From Curtanaerobium respiraculi (GTDB lineage: Bacteria; Actinomycetota; Coriobacteriia; Coriobacteriales; Eggerthellaceae), in assembly GCF_024609215.1 (NCBI RefSeq), contig NZ_JANIPD030000001.1, positions 1 to 64,000 of the forward strand: a stretch of DNA of 64,000 bases, in the 5' to 3' direction. This document shows, piece after piece, positions 53,905 to 62,217 of this stretch. The notes beneath the pieces were generated by a model. The model saw only the letters and a list, made by a program, of their open reading frames with translations. It did not search any database and was not told the DNA's origin. A program made the translations under genes and the position numbers. The stretch's first letter is position 1; the number at the start of each line of letters is the position of its first letter.

Positions 53905-55701
53905 CTAGTCTTCACGCACGGGAATGCCGACGAAGATCAGAACGAGACTGAGGACGAGAGGGACGGCGACCCGCCCGATTTCGATCGTGCTGGGCGCGAA
54001 ATCGCCAACTGCCAGGTAAGCATTCCCCAAGAGCATCGCCACCATCACAAGCGCGCTCGCAACCCATCCCAGCAACGCCATCGGGAGCGTGCCGCGCGTG
54101 CAGCACACTGCGCTGATGGCGGCGACCGAGAGCCACGCTGCAATGGACAGGTAGGTTTGGGGCAGGGAGAGCATCGCGAGCAGATGCCCGTTGTAGTCGG
54201 TGGACAGCTCCAACTGGAAACCCACCGCATTCCATGTGGAAATATCTTGCGCTCCGCCCGCCGTCAAGAGAAGGGCGAGCAGCGCCGTCATGCCTGTGGT
54301 GATGAGCGCGTCGCGCACGGGCAAGAAATACCCGGCAAGCAGCGGGGCGGCATTCCCCATGCCAAGGCACCCCAGAACGACCGGGGCCATCGCCGTATTC
54401 GCGTGCGGCATGCCGCGCCGGCCCGAGAAGAGCCACCATGCGCATGTGCCCGCCAGCAGCAATGCGCCCGGAACGACCGCCCCGCTTGCGAACAACGCGA
54501 TGGAGAATGCAGCGAGCGCCAGCACGGCGCCGACATGGGGCACGAGCGCCGCCGCAAGGACGATGAGGGCAAGCGCCCCCCAGAACGCGATGCCCCCCAG
54601 CCCCCCGAGCTGGGGGACGGCCTGCAGGCTCGCGAACGAGAGCAACCCCGCCCCGACGGTGCTCCAAGCCCGCATGAACGCAGGCTTCTCACGCAGGCCC
54701 AGGCGCTCCAGAAGCGGCACCCTCCCGGCGAGCTCCTCCTCGCCCCTCTCGTCGTCGATGGCCTGCGCCACGGTATGCGCGAGCTTCTTCGTTCCGGAAC
54801 GCGCATCGCCCAACAGCGGCAGGAGCACTTCGGCGAAATCGCGTACGCTCTCGTACCGCTCGTCGCGGTCGGGATCGAGCGCGTAGAACAGCACGTCGTC
54901 GACCTCGGGGCCGAGGTCGGGCATACACAGGTGGGGCAGAACCAATTCGGCATCGGTTATCGCACGTTGGGCGGCGGGGATATCCTTCGCCCAGAAGGGG
55001 TTCTCCCCCGCTATCATCTCGTAGACGACGCTCGCCAAGGCCCATTCGTCGCACCGTTCGTCTAGGGCGCCGCGATCCATCTGCTCGGGCGGCATGTAGC
55101 CGATCGTCCCCCCGGCCGCGCTGTCGAACCCGGCGGCGCTCGACAATTCCGAAAGCCCGAAATCGGTTACCTTCACCAGGCCTTGATGGTTGATGAGGAT
55201 GTTATCGGGTTTGATGTCCAGATGGAGCACGGCGTTCTCGTGGGCGGTGGCAAGAGCGTTCGCAACGCCATCGAACACCGCGGCGACGATATCGGCGTCC
55301 ACCCGATCGCCGCAGTCGCGCAAGAGCTGCGCCAGCGTGATGCCATCCACATATTCCATGATCAGGTAGGCTGTGGAGTCCTTCACCTCGAAGTCAAGAA
55401 CCCCCACGATGTTGGGCGCTTGGAGCAGGGCGGCGGTGCGCGCCTCCTCCAAACCGGGGATGTCGGCGTTGCCGGCCCGGAGAAGATCCTCCACGCTCTC
55501 GGCAGAAGCAGAATCTTGGGAATCCACGGGATCGACCCAAGGAGGCGCGCCCTCGGATGGGAAGCCGCCGAGCGGCATGCATTTGACCGCAACACGCCGC
55601 TGGATGCGCGTATCCCAGGCGATCTGCACCGTGCCGAATCCGCCGCGCCCCGCCTCGCCGAGCGGACGATAGCGATTGAGGATCAACTCCGTCGATTCCA
55701 T
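53905..55701 (-). CDS. Serine/threonine protein kinase with polytopic C-terminus
   Basis: The protein is 598 aa. The kinase domain (about residues 10-290) has the glycine loop (LGEAGRGGFGTVQIAWD), Lys in RRVAVKCMP, LHLDIKPDNILI with the catalytic Asp, TDFGLSEL, and GTIGYMPPEQM. It is followed by about 270 residues with roughly eight to ten membrane helices rather than the extracellular PASTA repeats of PknB. The kinase therefore faces the cytoplasm and is tethered by a membrane bundle that could sense a signal. GAGGAGG precedes the ATG at 55701. No phosphatase or FHA gene is adjacent in this window. Confidence 0.92.
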   Translation of the reverse strand: MESTELILNRYRPLGEAGRGGFGTVQIAWDTRIQRRVAVKCMPLGGFPSEGAPPWVDPVDSQDSASAESVEDLLRAGNADIPGLEEARTAALLQAPNIVGVLDFEVKDSTAYLIMEYVDGITLAQLLRDCGDRVDADIVAAVFDGVANALATAHENAVLHLDIKPDNILINHQGLVKVTDFGLSELSSAAGFDSAAGGTIGYMPPEQMDRGALDERCDEWALASVVYEMIAGENPFWAKDIPAAQRAITDAELVLPHLCMPDLGPEVDDVLFYALDPDRDERYESVRDFAEVLLPLLGDARSGTKKLAHTVAQAIDDERGEEELAGRVPLLERLGLREKPAFMRAWSTVGAGLLSFASLQAVPQLGGLGGIAFWGALALIVLAAALVPHVGAVLALAAFSIALFASGAVVPGALLLAGTCAWWLFSGRRGMPHANTAMAPVVLGCLGMGNAAPLLAGYFLPVRDALITTGMTALLALLLTAGGAQDISTWNAVGFQLELSTDYNGHLLAMLSLPQTYLSIAAWLSVAAISAVCCTRGTLPMALLGWVASALVMVAMLLGNAYLAVGDFAPSTIEIGRVAVPLVLSLVLIFVGIPVRED

Positions 55702-55851
55702 GGCGCATCCTCCTCTGCGGGGCTTTCGTGCGATTTATTTGTCGGAAGCCATACTATCGCAGTTTTTCGGGTTGCCAACCGCAGTGCTGTCGGTTACTAT
55801 TCCTTCTTGCCTGTCCGCCTTGGCTATCCGCCTTGGCGAACGAAGCATCAT

Positions 55852-55938
55852 GCGGGTGTGGCGGAATTGGCAGACGCGTACGGTTCAGGTCCGTATGGGG
55901 GCAACCCCATGAAGGTTCAAGTCCTTTCACCCGCACCA
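55852..55938 (+). tRNA. tRNA-Leu (anticodon CAG)
   Basis: The acceptor GCGGGTG pairs with CACCCGC, the anticodon loop is TTCAGGT (anticodon CAG), a long variable arm is present, and CCA is encoded at 55936-55938. It reads CUG codons. A terminator follows at once. Confidence 0.95.
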
Positions 55939-55944
55939 GAATGC

Positions 55945-55970
55945 AAAGCCACCCTCGGGTGGCTTTTTCG
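55945..55970 (+). terminator. Rho-independent terminator of tRNA-Leu(CAG)
   Basis: AGCCACCC and GGGTGGCT pair with a minimal loop and are followed by TTTTT, 9 bp after the tRNA CCA end. Confidence 0.9.
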
Positions 55971-56020
55971 CTTTCATCGCCCGGATGCCCGGCAACGTCG
56001 GGTTATAGGCCAAAAGTGGT

Positions 56021-56092
56021 GTTATAGGCCCTTTCGTGTTGATGGACTTCGCTGCACCCCCAGTTCAGATACCCTAAAACAGCTCTGAAAGT
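56021..56092 (-). repeat. 72-bp dispersed intergenic repeat, copy 2
   Basis: The reverse complement of this segment aligns without gaps to 54-125. A short extra copy of its GTTATAGGCC end lies at 56002-56011. It sits 80 bp after tRNA-Leu(CAG). Confidence 0.7.
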
Positions 56093-56362
56093 CCACGTCC
56101 TCCAATAATGCAAGTTGTAGGCTTTTCTCGAACTTGAAGCCATGTTTTCCGTCTGTTTGCCCAAAATGCGTGTGCCGGCTTGGCCGAAAGCCGAATGGGC
56201 GAACGAAGGCTGTACGGTCCCGATTGGTGAAATGGTGAGAAAACTTCCGTCTTGCGTTCCTGAAAAATATGCAGGCTCTATAGGTTCGAGGAAGAATAAT
56301 GACAACCATTCCGTGAACGTGGGATGTGCACTGAGGAAAAAGGGCGGGCTGACGTGCGCCCG

Positions 56363-56406
56363 ACCGCCGAGGGCGCGCAACGAAACCGCCGAGGGCGCGC
56401 AACGAA
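56363..56406. repeat. Tandem 22-bp direct repeat
   Basis: The 22-bp unit ACCGCCGAGGGCGCGCAACGAA (first 20 bases ACCGCCGAGGGCGCGCAACG) occurs twice without interruption or mismatch, in the non-coding stretch between tRNA-Leu and the thioesterase gene. Confidence 0.8.
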
Positions 56407-56487
56407 GGACGTTCCGGGAACCGGAACCCTTTAGGGGGATCTCCAACCTATTCGGAACATTAGCCTCTACGAGCCGAAGTTCGTCGG

Positions 56488-56516
56488 GGGCCATCTTCGG
56501 GGGTTTCCAACCTTTT
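56488..56516. repeat. Extra copy of the 29-bp element arm
   Basis: This 29-bp sequence (starting GGGCCATCTTCGGGGG) differs at 3 positions from the arm at 56549-56577 and lies in the same orientation. It suggests a solo or nested element end. Confidence 0.6.
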
Positions 56517-56548
56517 CCGGACCTGGATGCCTGGAAAAGCCGCTCCAT

Positions 56549-56733
56549 GGGCCAACTTCGGGGGTTTCCAGCCTTCTCGGAAGCTGAAGTGCCCTCCCCC
56601 TCCCTCGCAGGGAAACATCCATTCCGGCATTCGGCCAGGTCAACGAGGCGTAAAAAGGGCTTCCGCTCGGCATGCGCAAAATCGCAGGGTCGGGCCAGCT
56701 GGAGAAAAGGCTGGAAACCCCCGAAGTTGGCCC
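56549..56733. mobile_element. MITE-like element with 29-bp inverted ends, second copy
   Basis: Arms at 56549-56577 and 56705-56733 are inverted repeats matching at 28 of 29 positions (GGGCCAACTTCGGGGG to GGCTGGAAACCCCCG). The core is 127 bp. The arms share 22 of 29 positions with those of 31065-31228, so the two elements form one family. No transposase is present. Confidence 0.7.
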
Positions 56734-56796
56734 GGGATCCCCCCATATCGCGCCCTCAGGTCCCGTCAAAGCCGGAAAGTCCCCGAACTGGCCCCT

Positions 56797-56916
56797 CCCG
56801 ATTGCAATCGGGGGATAGGCGGCCCGACCAATTATTCGGAGCTTACCCCCAACACGGGCAACTCCGCGAGCGCGGAGAAGCAAGATAGCCCGGCCAATTA
56901 TGTGAAGCTTACCCCC
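56797..56916. repeat. Palindrome and 28-bp direct repeats before the thioesterase stop
   Basis: CCCGATTGCAATCGGG at 56797-56812 is a perfect 16-bp palindrome. Two 28-bp direct repeats (24 of 28 identical) lie at 56823-56850 and 56889-56916; both contain CCAATTAT and GCTTACCCCC. The second covers the thioesterase stop codon. Confidence 0.65.
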
Positions 56917-57334
56917 TGCTCTTACGACGCATGTTCTTGCGTTCGAAGTATTCGAAGGAGACGATCTTGGTTTCGAGCGTCCCTTCGGAAACGATGTCGC
57001 CCGCATCGTCGTAGGCGGCAACCTTCCACTGCTGCACGCGTGCGCCGGGAGCGTACTCCGTATCGCACACCAGCTCGGCCACTCCGCGCAGCCTCCCCCG
57101 TTTACCCGGTTTCCGATGCTTTACCTGCACGCTCGTGCCGAACGGCAGCTCTCGTCCAAGGTCGGCGTTCAGCTCCGCGCCCCGGCTCGCCGCAGTCTCC
57201 AACAGCGAAAGCGTCGCCCCGCCGTGCAGGAACCCATGCGGCTGGAAAAGCTCGGGAACGATGGGCATCTCCGCCACGACGCGGTTTTTACCCTCTCGAA
57301 TGATCGAGATGTTCAGCATATCGGTGAACGCCAT
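56909..57334 (-). CDS. PaaI-type hotdog-fold thioesterase
   Basis: The protein is 141 aa. The hotdog signature FQPHGFLHGGATLSLLETAASRGA carries the catalytic acidic residue helix, and VQVKHRKPGKRGRLRG forms the substrate strand. Such enzymes hydrolyse aromatic or short acyl-CoA thioesters in the cytoplasm. The C-terminus is strongly basic (ERKNMRRKSRG). It is an isolated gene surrounded by repeats. Its CoA-ester chemistry could connect to the pathway at 60.9-63.4 kb, though it is not in that operon. Confidence 0.88.
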   Translation of the reverse strand: MAFTDMLNISIIREGKNRVVAEMPIVPELFQPHGFLHGGATLSLLETAASRGAELNADLGRELPFGTSVQVKHRKPGKRGRLRGVAELVCDTEYAPGARVQQWKVAAYDDAGDIVSEGTLETKIVSFEYFERKNMRRKSRG

Positions 57335-57412
57335 GGGTTAACTCCTTACCAGGTGGGAATCCGATGCCATTGGGAATCATAGTACGGGAAGCCGTTCGCC
57401 GGTAGCGTGGCG

Positions 57413-57503
57413 CGCGTTTTCCATCCTCATTCGCACCACGCGCATGTCCACGTTCGATCCGAATCCATAGCATGATGACGCGTTTTCCATCCTCATTCGC
57501 ACC
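57413..57503. repeat. Two 25-bp direct repeats spaced 66 bp
   Basis: A 25-bp sequence beginning CGCGTTTTCCATCCTCATTC occurs at 57413-57437 and 57479-57503 without mismatch. Only two copies exist, with a 41-bp spacer. This is within the 728-bp non-coding gap 57335-58063. Confidence 0.75.
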
Positions 57504-57690
57504 CCAGTTCCAAACAGGAGCAGACGGAACGCCCAGCGCTTATCACCCCGCCTCATGGCGGTATGCTTACTGACCTCTCGCAGACAGGGCACACGCCTTG
57601 CAAATCTTTATTCTCGCCCGATGCTTGATAAGGAGCCACCATGCCCGCGGAAAAAGCGCACACCCTGCGTAGAGCGGCCGCACACCCCAC

Positions 57691-57720
57691 CTCGCTTAAG
57701 GGAGGGTCGCTTAAGGGAGG
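57691..57720. repeat. Tandem 15-bp repeat
   Basis: TCGCTTAAGGGAGGG occurs twice head to tail in the same gap. A weak 100-codon frame crosses it, but its composition does not support a gene. Confidence 0.6.
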
Positions 57721-58004
57721 GCTACCAGACTTGCGAGCCAAGCAGATCACAAATCTAACCTCAACCCTGAATGAGCGAAATGCCTACCGGTTTCCGGGGC
57801 AAGAAGCGATCTATCAGCCTCTGCCGCCTCTCGCATTCCATTCAGAAGGTTGGGGAAGCCGACACCCGGACTCCTTTAGAGAACGCACCTTGAAGGTAAG
57901 CGCTCTTCCGAATATTCCCTTTCGTGTGCCTGATGTCCCTTGATGAAGCTGTCGTCCAGAGACATCTTCGCCCTTTGAGCCGGAGCCGAGCCTCAAAGAA
58001 GAAG

Positions 58005-58032
58005 GGGCGGCCGATTTTGAGCGGCCACCCCT
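58005..58032 (-). terminator. Rho-independent terminator after the MFS gene
   Basis: On the minus strand, GGGGTGGCCG pairs with CGGCCGCCCC (one mismatch) and is followed by TTCTTCTTT. It lies about 30 bp past the MFS stop. Confidence 0.75.
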
Positions 58033-58063
58033 TCCAGCAGGCAGTAATACGACGGTTGAGCAG

Positions 58064-59365
58064 CTAGTCCTTCATGGGTTCCATGGCGCTGTAGCCGAAG
58101 AGCTTCTTGTACTGGGAAACCAGGTACAGGCACATGACGGTGGAAAGAAGCGCAGCGACGAGCAGGAGGATCATCATGATCCAGACGGCGCTCGCCTGAC
58201 CGACGGCGGTGGTCATGGAGCCGACGACGAAGGGCAGGAACACTGAGGCGAAACCCATGAACGTGTAGTACATTCCAACGTTGCGGCCGCGCGGTCCGGG
58301 AACGATCATCTGGCGCAGGGTCACGCCGGTCTGCAGCATGCCCCCGGCAGCGGAGAAGCCGAGAACGGCGATGCCGAAGTAGACGGCACCGGCGCCGATG
58401 CCCAGCGGGAGCGCCAGGATGACGACGGCCAGGGCAACGGAGGCCAGGATGGAGTCGATCAGGATGACCTTCAGCGGACTCCAACGGAGCTTGCCCATCA
58501 TGACGGCCCAGAAGAGGACGGCGATGATGGAGCCGGCAGTGTAGATGGATGTCAGGCCGGCGGCGGCAACCGGATCAAGGCCGAGGTTGGTGATGCCGAA
58601 CTGCTTGGAGTACTGCTGGGCACCGTACATGATGAACATGATCACGAAGCCGAAGAACAGCGTGATGAAGTTCTCGAGGCCGTTGGGCTTGCGCAGCATA
58701 GCGTCCTTGGCGGCTTGGATTTCCGCTTCCGCGGCGTTCTTGGCCTCCGTGTCGCCTTCGACGCCCTGCTTGCGCTCGTCATCGTAGACGAAGGGCGTGA
58801 GGGCGGCCATGATGACGCAGATGACCGACAGGACGATCGGGATGATAATGTTGATATGCCAGGAATCGCCGGCGTTCCATGCGGCCAGCAGGGGGTAGAA
58901 GATGCCGGACACGGAGATGACCGCCTTGATGCCGATCGTGGAAGAAGCGGCGTACTTCGGGTTCGCCTCGGCGATGGCGGGGTAAAGCGCGCCATCCCAG
59001 AAGCCGGACGTGGCGACACCGGACAGGAAGCCGGCGACGCATGCAACGGTCACGTCGGTGGCGACCAGCATGATGGCGAAGCAGATCACGTACAGGACAG
59101 CGCCCAGAACGGCGGGAATCTTTCGGCCGATGCGGTCGGAGATCTCGCCACCGATCCACACGCTCACGAATTTGCCAACACCCGTCCAGGTGATGGCCAG
59201 GGCGACCGCGGCGGCACCGGCGGTGGCGTCGGCATAGCCCCACTGAGTATAGAAGTTGACTTGGTTTTGGCTGAAAATAATCGCTTGCACGCCATGCGTC
59301 AAATAGCACATGTAGACGGTGGCGATGGCAAACATATATTTCTTTGCCCTCTGAACTGCGCTCAT
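58064..59365 (-). CDS. MFS transporter
   Basis: The protein is 433 aa from the ATG at 59365, chosen for GAGGAGGAATGCC upstream. Twelve membrane helices are expected, with the MFS motif A (GGEISDRIGRKIPAVLG) between helices 2 and 3 and a charged central loop (DDERKQGVEGDTEAKNAAEAE). It follows a LysR gene on the same strand, 281 bp away, and the CoA-transferase/acyl-CoA dehydrogenase genes. It is therefore likely to carry the acid used or released by that pathway. Substrate unknown. Confidence 0.9.
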   Translation of the reverse strand: MSAVQRAKKYMFAIATVYMCYLTHGVQAIIFSQNQVNFYTQWGYADATAGAAAVALAITWTGVGKFVSVWIGGEISDRIGRKIPAVLGAVLYVICFAIMLVATDVTVACVAGFLSGVATSGFWDGALYPAIAEANPKYAASSTIGIKAVISVSGIFYPLLAAWNAGDSWHINIIIPIVLSVICVIMAALTPFVYDDERKQGVEGDTEAKNAAEAEIQAAKDAMLRKPNGLENFITLFFGFVIMFIMYGAQQYSKQFGITNLGLDPVAAAGLTSIYTAGSIIAVLFWAVMMGKLRWSPLKVILIDSILASVALAVVILALPLGIGAGAVYFGIAVLGFSAAGGMLQTGVTLRQMIVPGPRGRNVGMYYTFMGFASVFLPFVVGSMTTAVGQASAVWIMMILLLVAALLSTVMCLYLVSQYKKLFGYSAMEPMKD

Positions 59366-59646
59366 GGCATTCCTCCTCATAGTTTGGATTTTTCACAAGT
59401 CGTACCGAGCCCGTGGTTAGCATTCGCCGCACTTGGGCCGTACAAGCGCATCGAATACCAACCTAAGTGCATGATATGGGTTGCCCCGGTTGAGCGCCAA
59501 TAGAACTTAATGTCATGAAATCGTTGAATTGATTGAATTTGTTATCCAGTGATAGCTGAAAACTATTCCAAGGCGCATTGGGCAATGCACGGCGGGGAAG
59601 CCTGCAGCCTCCCCGTCGGGGTAATATGAAAAACCTGATCCCTTAG

Positions 59647-60567
59647 CTAGTCGAGCGGGACATCATCATCATCGGGGCAACCCGCGGAAAAATCAACCGT
59701 GGGTGCGAGTTCGATGAAATGCTCAACCGTCGGGCTCCGATACACTCCCTTTTTGTAAACCATATACACCGGATGGAAATTCTTCGGAACCTCCTCGATG
59801 GGCAGCGCAGTCAAGTCCGCGAAAAGCGAGGTGGCAATCGTGTCCAGACTCAAGCCGATGGCATCATCGCTCGCAGAAACAATCGATGCAAGCGTGATCT
59901 CGTCGTCGCATCGCTCGGTTGGAATGACGTTGCGCCCCTCAAGAAGCTCCTTCACTTCCTTACCGATCGGCGTATCCTCTCGATATGTGATGATTGAGTG
60001 GCCGGCGAAATCGGAAAACGATAGCTTCCTTTTCTCAGCCAGGAAGCTATCTTTCGAGACGATGGCTACGAGTTCCTGGTAGAGAACAGGAACGAAAGCA
60101 AGATGATCTTTGCCTTCCACATAGGCGGTGAACGCCACATCGTAGCGGTCTTCCTCAAGCCCTTTGATCAAATCGTTCGTCATGCCCTGATACAGATCGA
60201 TGCGGGGACCGGAGCCGTATTTCTCTCTGAAGTCCCTGATGAGAAGCGATATGAAGCAGTTTTCGATGGTATAGATCGTACCGACGGAAACTGTTCCGCT
60301 GAACTGGCCCGTCTGCTCCTTAAGGATGTCGCTCCCCTCATGCAGGGCGGAAAGAGCTTTGATGGCGTACTTGTTGAACTCTTTGCCATATTTGGTCAAG
60401 CGGACGTTCCTACCGCTTTTCTCAAACAGCGGCACACCAAGCTCTTTTTCCAGCCTGGCAATGGAATTGGATAAAGTCGGCTGGGTGATGTACAGCTGTT
60501 CGGCCGCTTTCGTGTAGTGTTGAAGCTCCGCCAATTTGCAGAAGTACTGAAGCTGAGAGATATTCAA
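59647..60567 (-). CDS. LysR-family transcriptional regulator of the CoA-ester cluster
   Basis: The protein is 306 aa with a TTG start at 60567 behind GGGAGG. The HTH is typical (LQYFCKLAELQHYTKAAEQLYITQPTLSNSIARLEKELG), followed by an effector domain; the end is acidic (CPDDDDVPLD). It lies between the MFS gene and the CoA-transferase gene, all on one strand, and probably controls both in response to the substrate or a CoA ester. The intergenic space 59366-59646 before the MFS gene is AT-rich and could hold its target. Confidence 0.92.
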   Translation of the reverse strand: MNISQLQYFCKLAELQHYTKAAEQLYITQPTLSNSIARLEKELGVPLFEKSGRNVRLTKYGKEFNKYAIKALSALHEGSDILKEQTGQFSGTVSVGTIYTIENCFISLLIRDFREKYGSGPRIDLYQGMTNDLIKGLEEDRYDVAFTAYVEGKDHLAFVPVLYQELVAIVSKDSFLAEKRKLSFSDFAGHSIITYREDTPIGKEVKELLEGRNVIPTERCDDEITLASIVSASDDAIGLSLDTIATSLFADLTALPIEEVPKNFHPVYMVYKKGVYRSPTVEHFIELAPTVDFSAGCPDDDDVPLD

Positions 60568-60694
60568 GGGACCTCCCTCGCCGTGCCTTGCTTGGTTTTC
60601 CGATCAAAATATCTCACAAGTTATGTTGGAACATATTAATCAGAGTTAATTATAGCTTTTCTGTTATGAATCAGATACGAATCGATTGCCTTAT

Positions 60695-60746
60695 TGCACC
60701 CTCTTTCCCCGTCAGGTAATAAAAAATGACGGGGAAAGAGGGTGCA
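60695..60746. promoter_or_regulatory. 20-bp perfect hairpin between CoA-transferase and LysR genes
   Basis: GCACCCTCTTTCCCCGTCA at 60696-60714 pairs perfectly with its complement at 60727-60745, and the flanking T-A pair extends the stem to 20 bp. The loop is 12 nt and AT-rich. No T tract follows on either strand. It is 111 bp beyond the CoA-transferase stop and 128 bp before the LysR start. Confidence 0.7.
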
Positions 60747-60856
60747 GAATAGAAATTATGTAAGGAAAGCCAAAGGAGCAATGCCCCAAACGAAAGCGCG
60801 GTGCGCGGATGAAATCGCCCACGCACCGCATGTCTGAAGCGTTATCAATCAGGAAC

Positions 60857-62098
60857 TTATTTGCCCTGAAGGGTCGCCAGCTTGACAGGTCCGGAAACGG
60901 AGCCGTCTGCCATGGCAGCTTCGATCTCTTCCTTGCTGTAGCCCAGCTCAATCATAACGGCTTCGGTGGCAGAGCCCATCATATCGGTCGGCTCGAGCTC
61001 AGAGGTCTCGTTCAGTTCGAATTGCACGGGCACGGTCGGGCACCAACGGCCGCCCTTGGGATAGGGTACCTGCTTGATATACTCATTGATCAGCGCGTTC
61101 TGATCCTCGTACACGTCGGTCGGAGTCTGCGCGGGCTCGCAAGGCATGTCGTTCTTGCCAAACATGTCAAGCAGCTCGTCACGCGTGAACTGCGCGAAGC
61201 CGGCATCCAGAATATCTGTCACCTCACCTGCGAGACCCTTAGCGTTCACCGTCTCGCACACGGAGTAGTCCGGATGGTCGGCCAGCTCGTCGCGATGGAT
61301 GAGATGCATGACCTTCGGCCAGTCGCGATCGTATTCGGGAAGGCACAGCACAACCCACTTCTCGTCCTTGGAGCGGAACACGTTGTTCAGCGGGTTGTTG
61401 ACCTCGCGGCGACTCTTGGGGTACTCGTTGCCGTACTGGGCGGAAACCATGCCCGTGGACAGCGCGTAGATGGCAGCATGCTCGAGTGCGCAGGTCACGT
61501 AATCACCCTGGCCGGTCTTCTCACGACCAATGAGGGCAGCCAAGATGCCGGAGGCCAGAAACATGGAAGCCTGGAAGTCACCATAGCCGTTCGTCGGGAT
61601 CATCGGGGCGTCGCCCTTGTTCACCGTGGTGCCGAACACGCCACCGCGACCCATGTAGCAGGTAACATCGAAGCCGGCGTTGTCCTTTTCAGGGCCCTTC
61701 TTGCCGTAACCTAGGCCGTGACCCATGACCAGGCGGGGGTACTTGGCGTGAATGCTCTCCCAATCGAGACCCATCTTCGCCAGCGACTTCGTGCGCATGT
61801 TGGTGATGAACACGTCAGCGTCGACCAGCAGCTTGTGCATGACCTCAAGGCCCTTCTCGGACTTCAGGTTCAAACTTATGAAACGCTTGTGCATATTCGC
61901 CATGTCGAAGCCGAGGTTCTCGTCATCGGACGCGGGCATACCGAACACAACAGCCTGGTTCACACGGCCAGGATCGCCCTTGGCAGCTTCGATTTTGATA
62001 ATGTCGGCACCCCATTCGCCCAGCACACGGCCCGTCGTGGGAGTAGCCAAGAACGTGGTCAGGTCGATAACTTTGATACCATCAAGCGGCTTGCTCAT
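60857..62098 (-). CDS. CaiB/BaiF-type (class III) CoA-transferase
   Basis: The protein is 413 aa. It shows the family opening (PLDGIKVIDLTTFLATPTTGRVLGEWGADIIKIE), RFISLNLKSEKG, and GFDVTCYMGRGG, where the Asp is the residue that forms the aspartyl-CoA intermediates in class III enzymes. It moves CoA between acyl carboxylates. AGGAGA precedes the ATG at 62098. The adjacent acyl-CoA dehydrogenase gene, 119 bp upstream on the same strand, makes a CaiAB-like pair. Which acid is activated cannot be told from the sequence. Confidence 0.94.
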   Translation of the reverse strand: MSKPLDGIKVIDLTTFLATPTTGRVLGEWGADIIKIEAAKGDPGRVNQAVVFGMPASDDENLGFDMANMHKRFISLNLKSEKGLEVMHKLLVDADVFITNMRTKSLAKMGLDWESIHAKYPRLVMGHGLGYGKKGPEKDNAGFDVTCYMGRGGVFGTTVNKGDAPMIPTNGYGDFQASMFLASGILAALIGREKTGQGDYVTCALEHAAIYALSTGMVSAQYGNEYPKSRREVNNPLNNVFRSKDEKWVVLCLPEYDRDWPKVMHLIHRDELADHPDYSVCETVNAKGLAGEVTDILDAGFAQFTRDELLDMFGKNDMPCEPAQTPTDVYEDQNALINEYIKQVPYPKGGRWCPTVPVQFELNETSELEPTDMMGSATEAVMIELGYSKEEIEAAMADGSVSGPVKLATLQGK

Positions 62099-62217
62099 AT
62101 CGTCTCCTATCGAATCTTCCGGACAGCTGAAAAACCATCCCTTTGAAAAAGAGGGCCGACGAAACCGCCAACCCTCTCCCGATTATTCCATTCTAGAGTA
62201 AACTCCCAATGTCGTGA

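Noticed and set aside
57413-57503. CRISPR array
   Set aside because: Only two 25-bp repeats with one 41-bp spacer, and no cas genes in the window.
57641-57943. A 100-codon frame with a good ribosome site
   Set aside because: It crosses a 15-bp tandem repeat, has no coherent hydrophobic or domain pattern, and no neighbour to support it.
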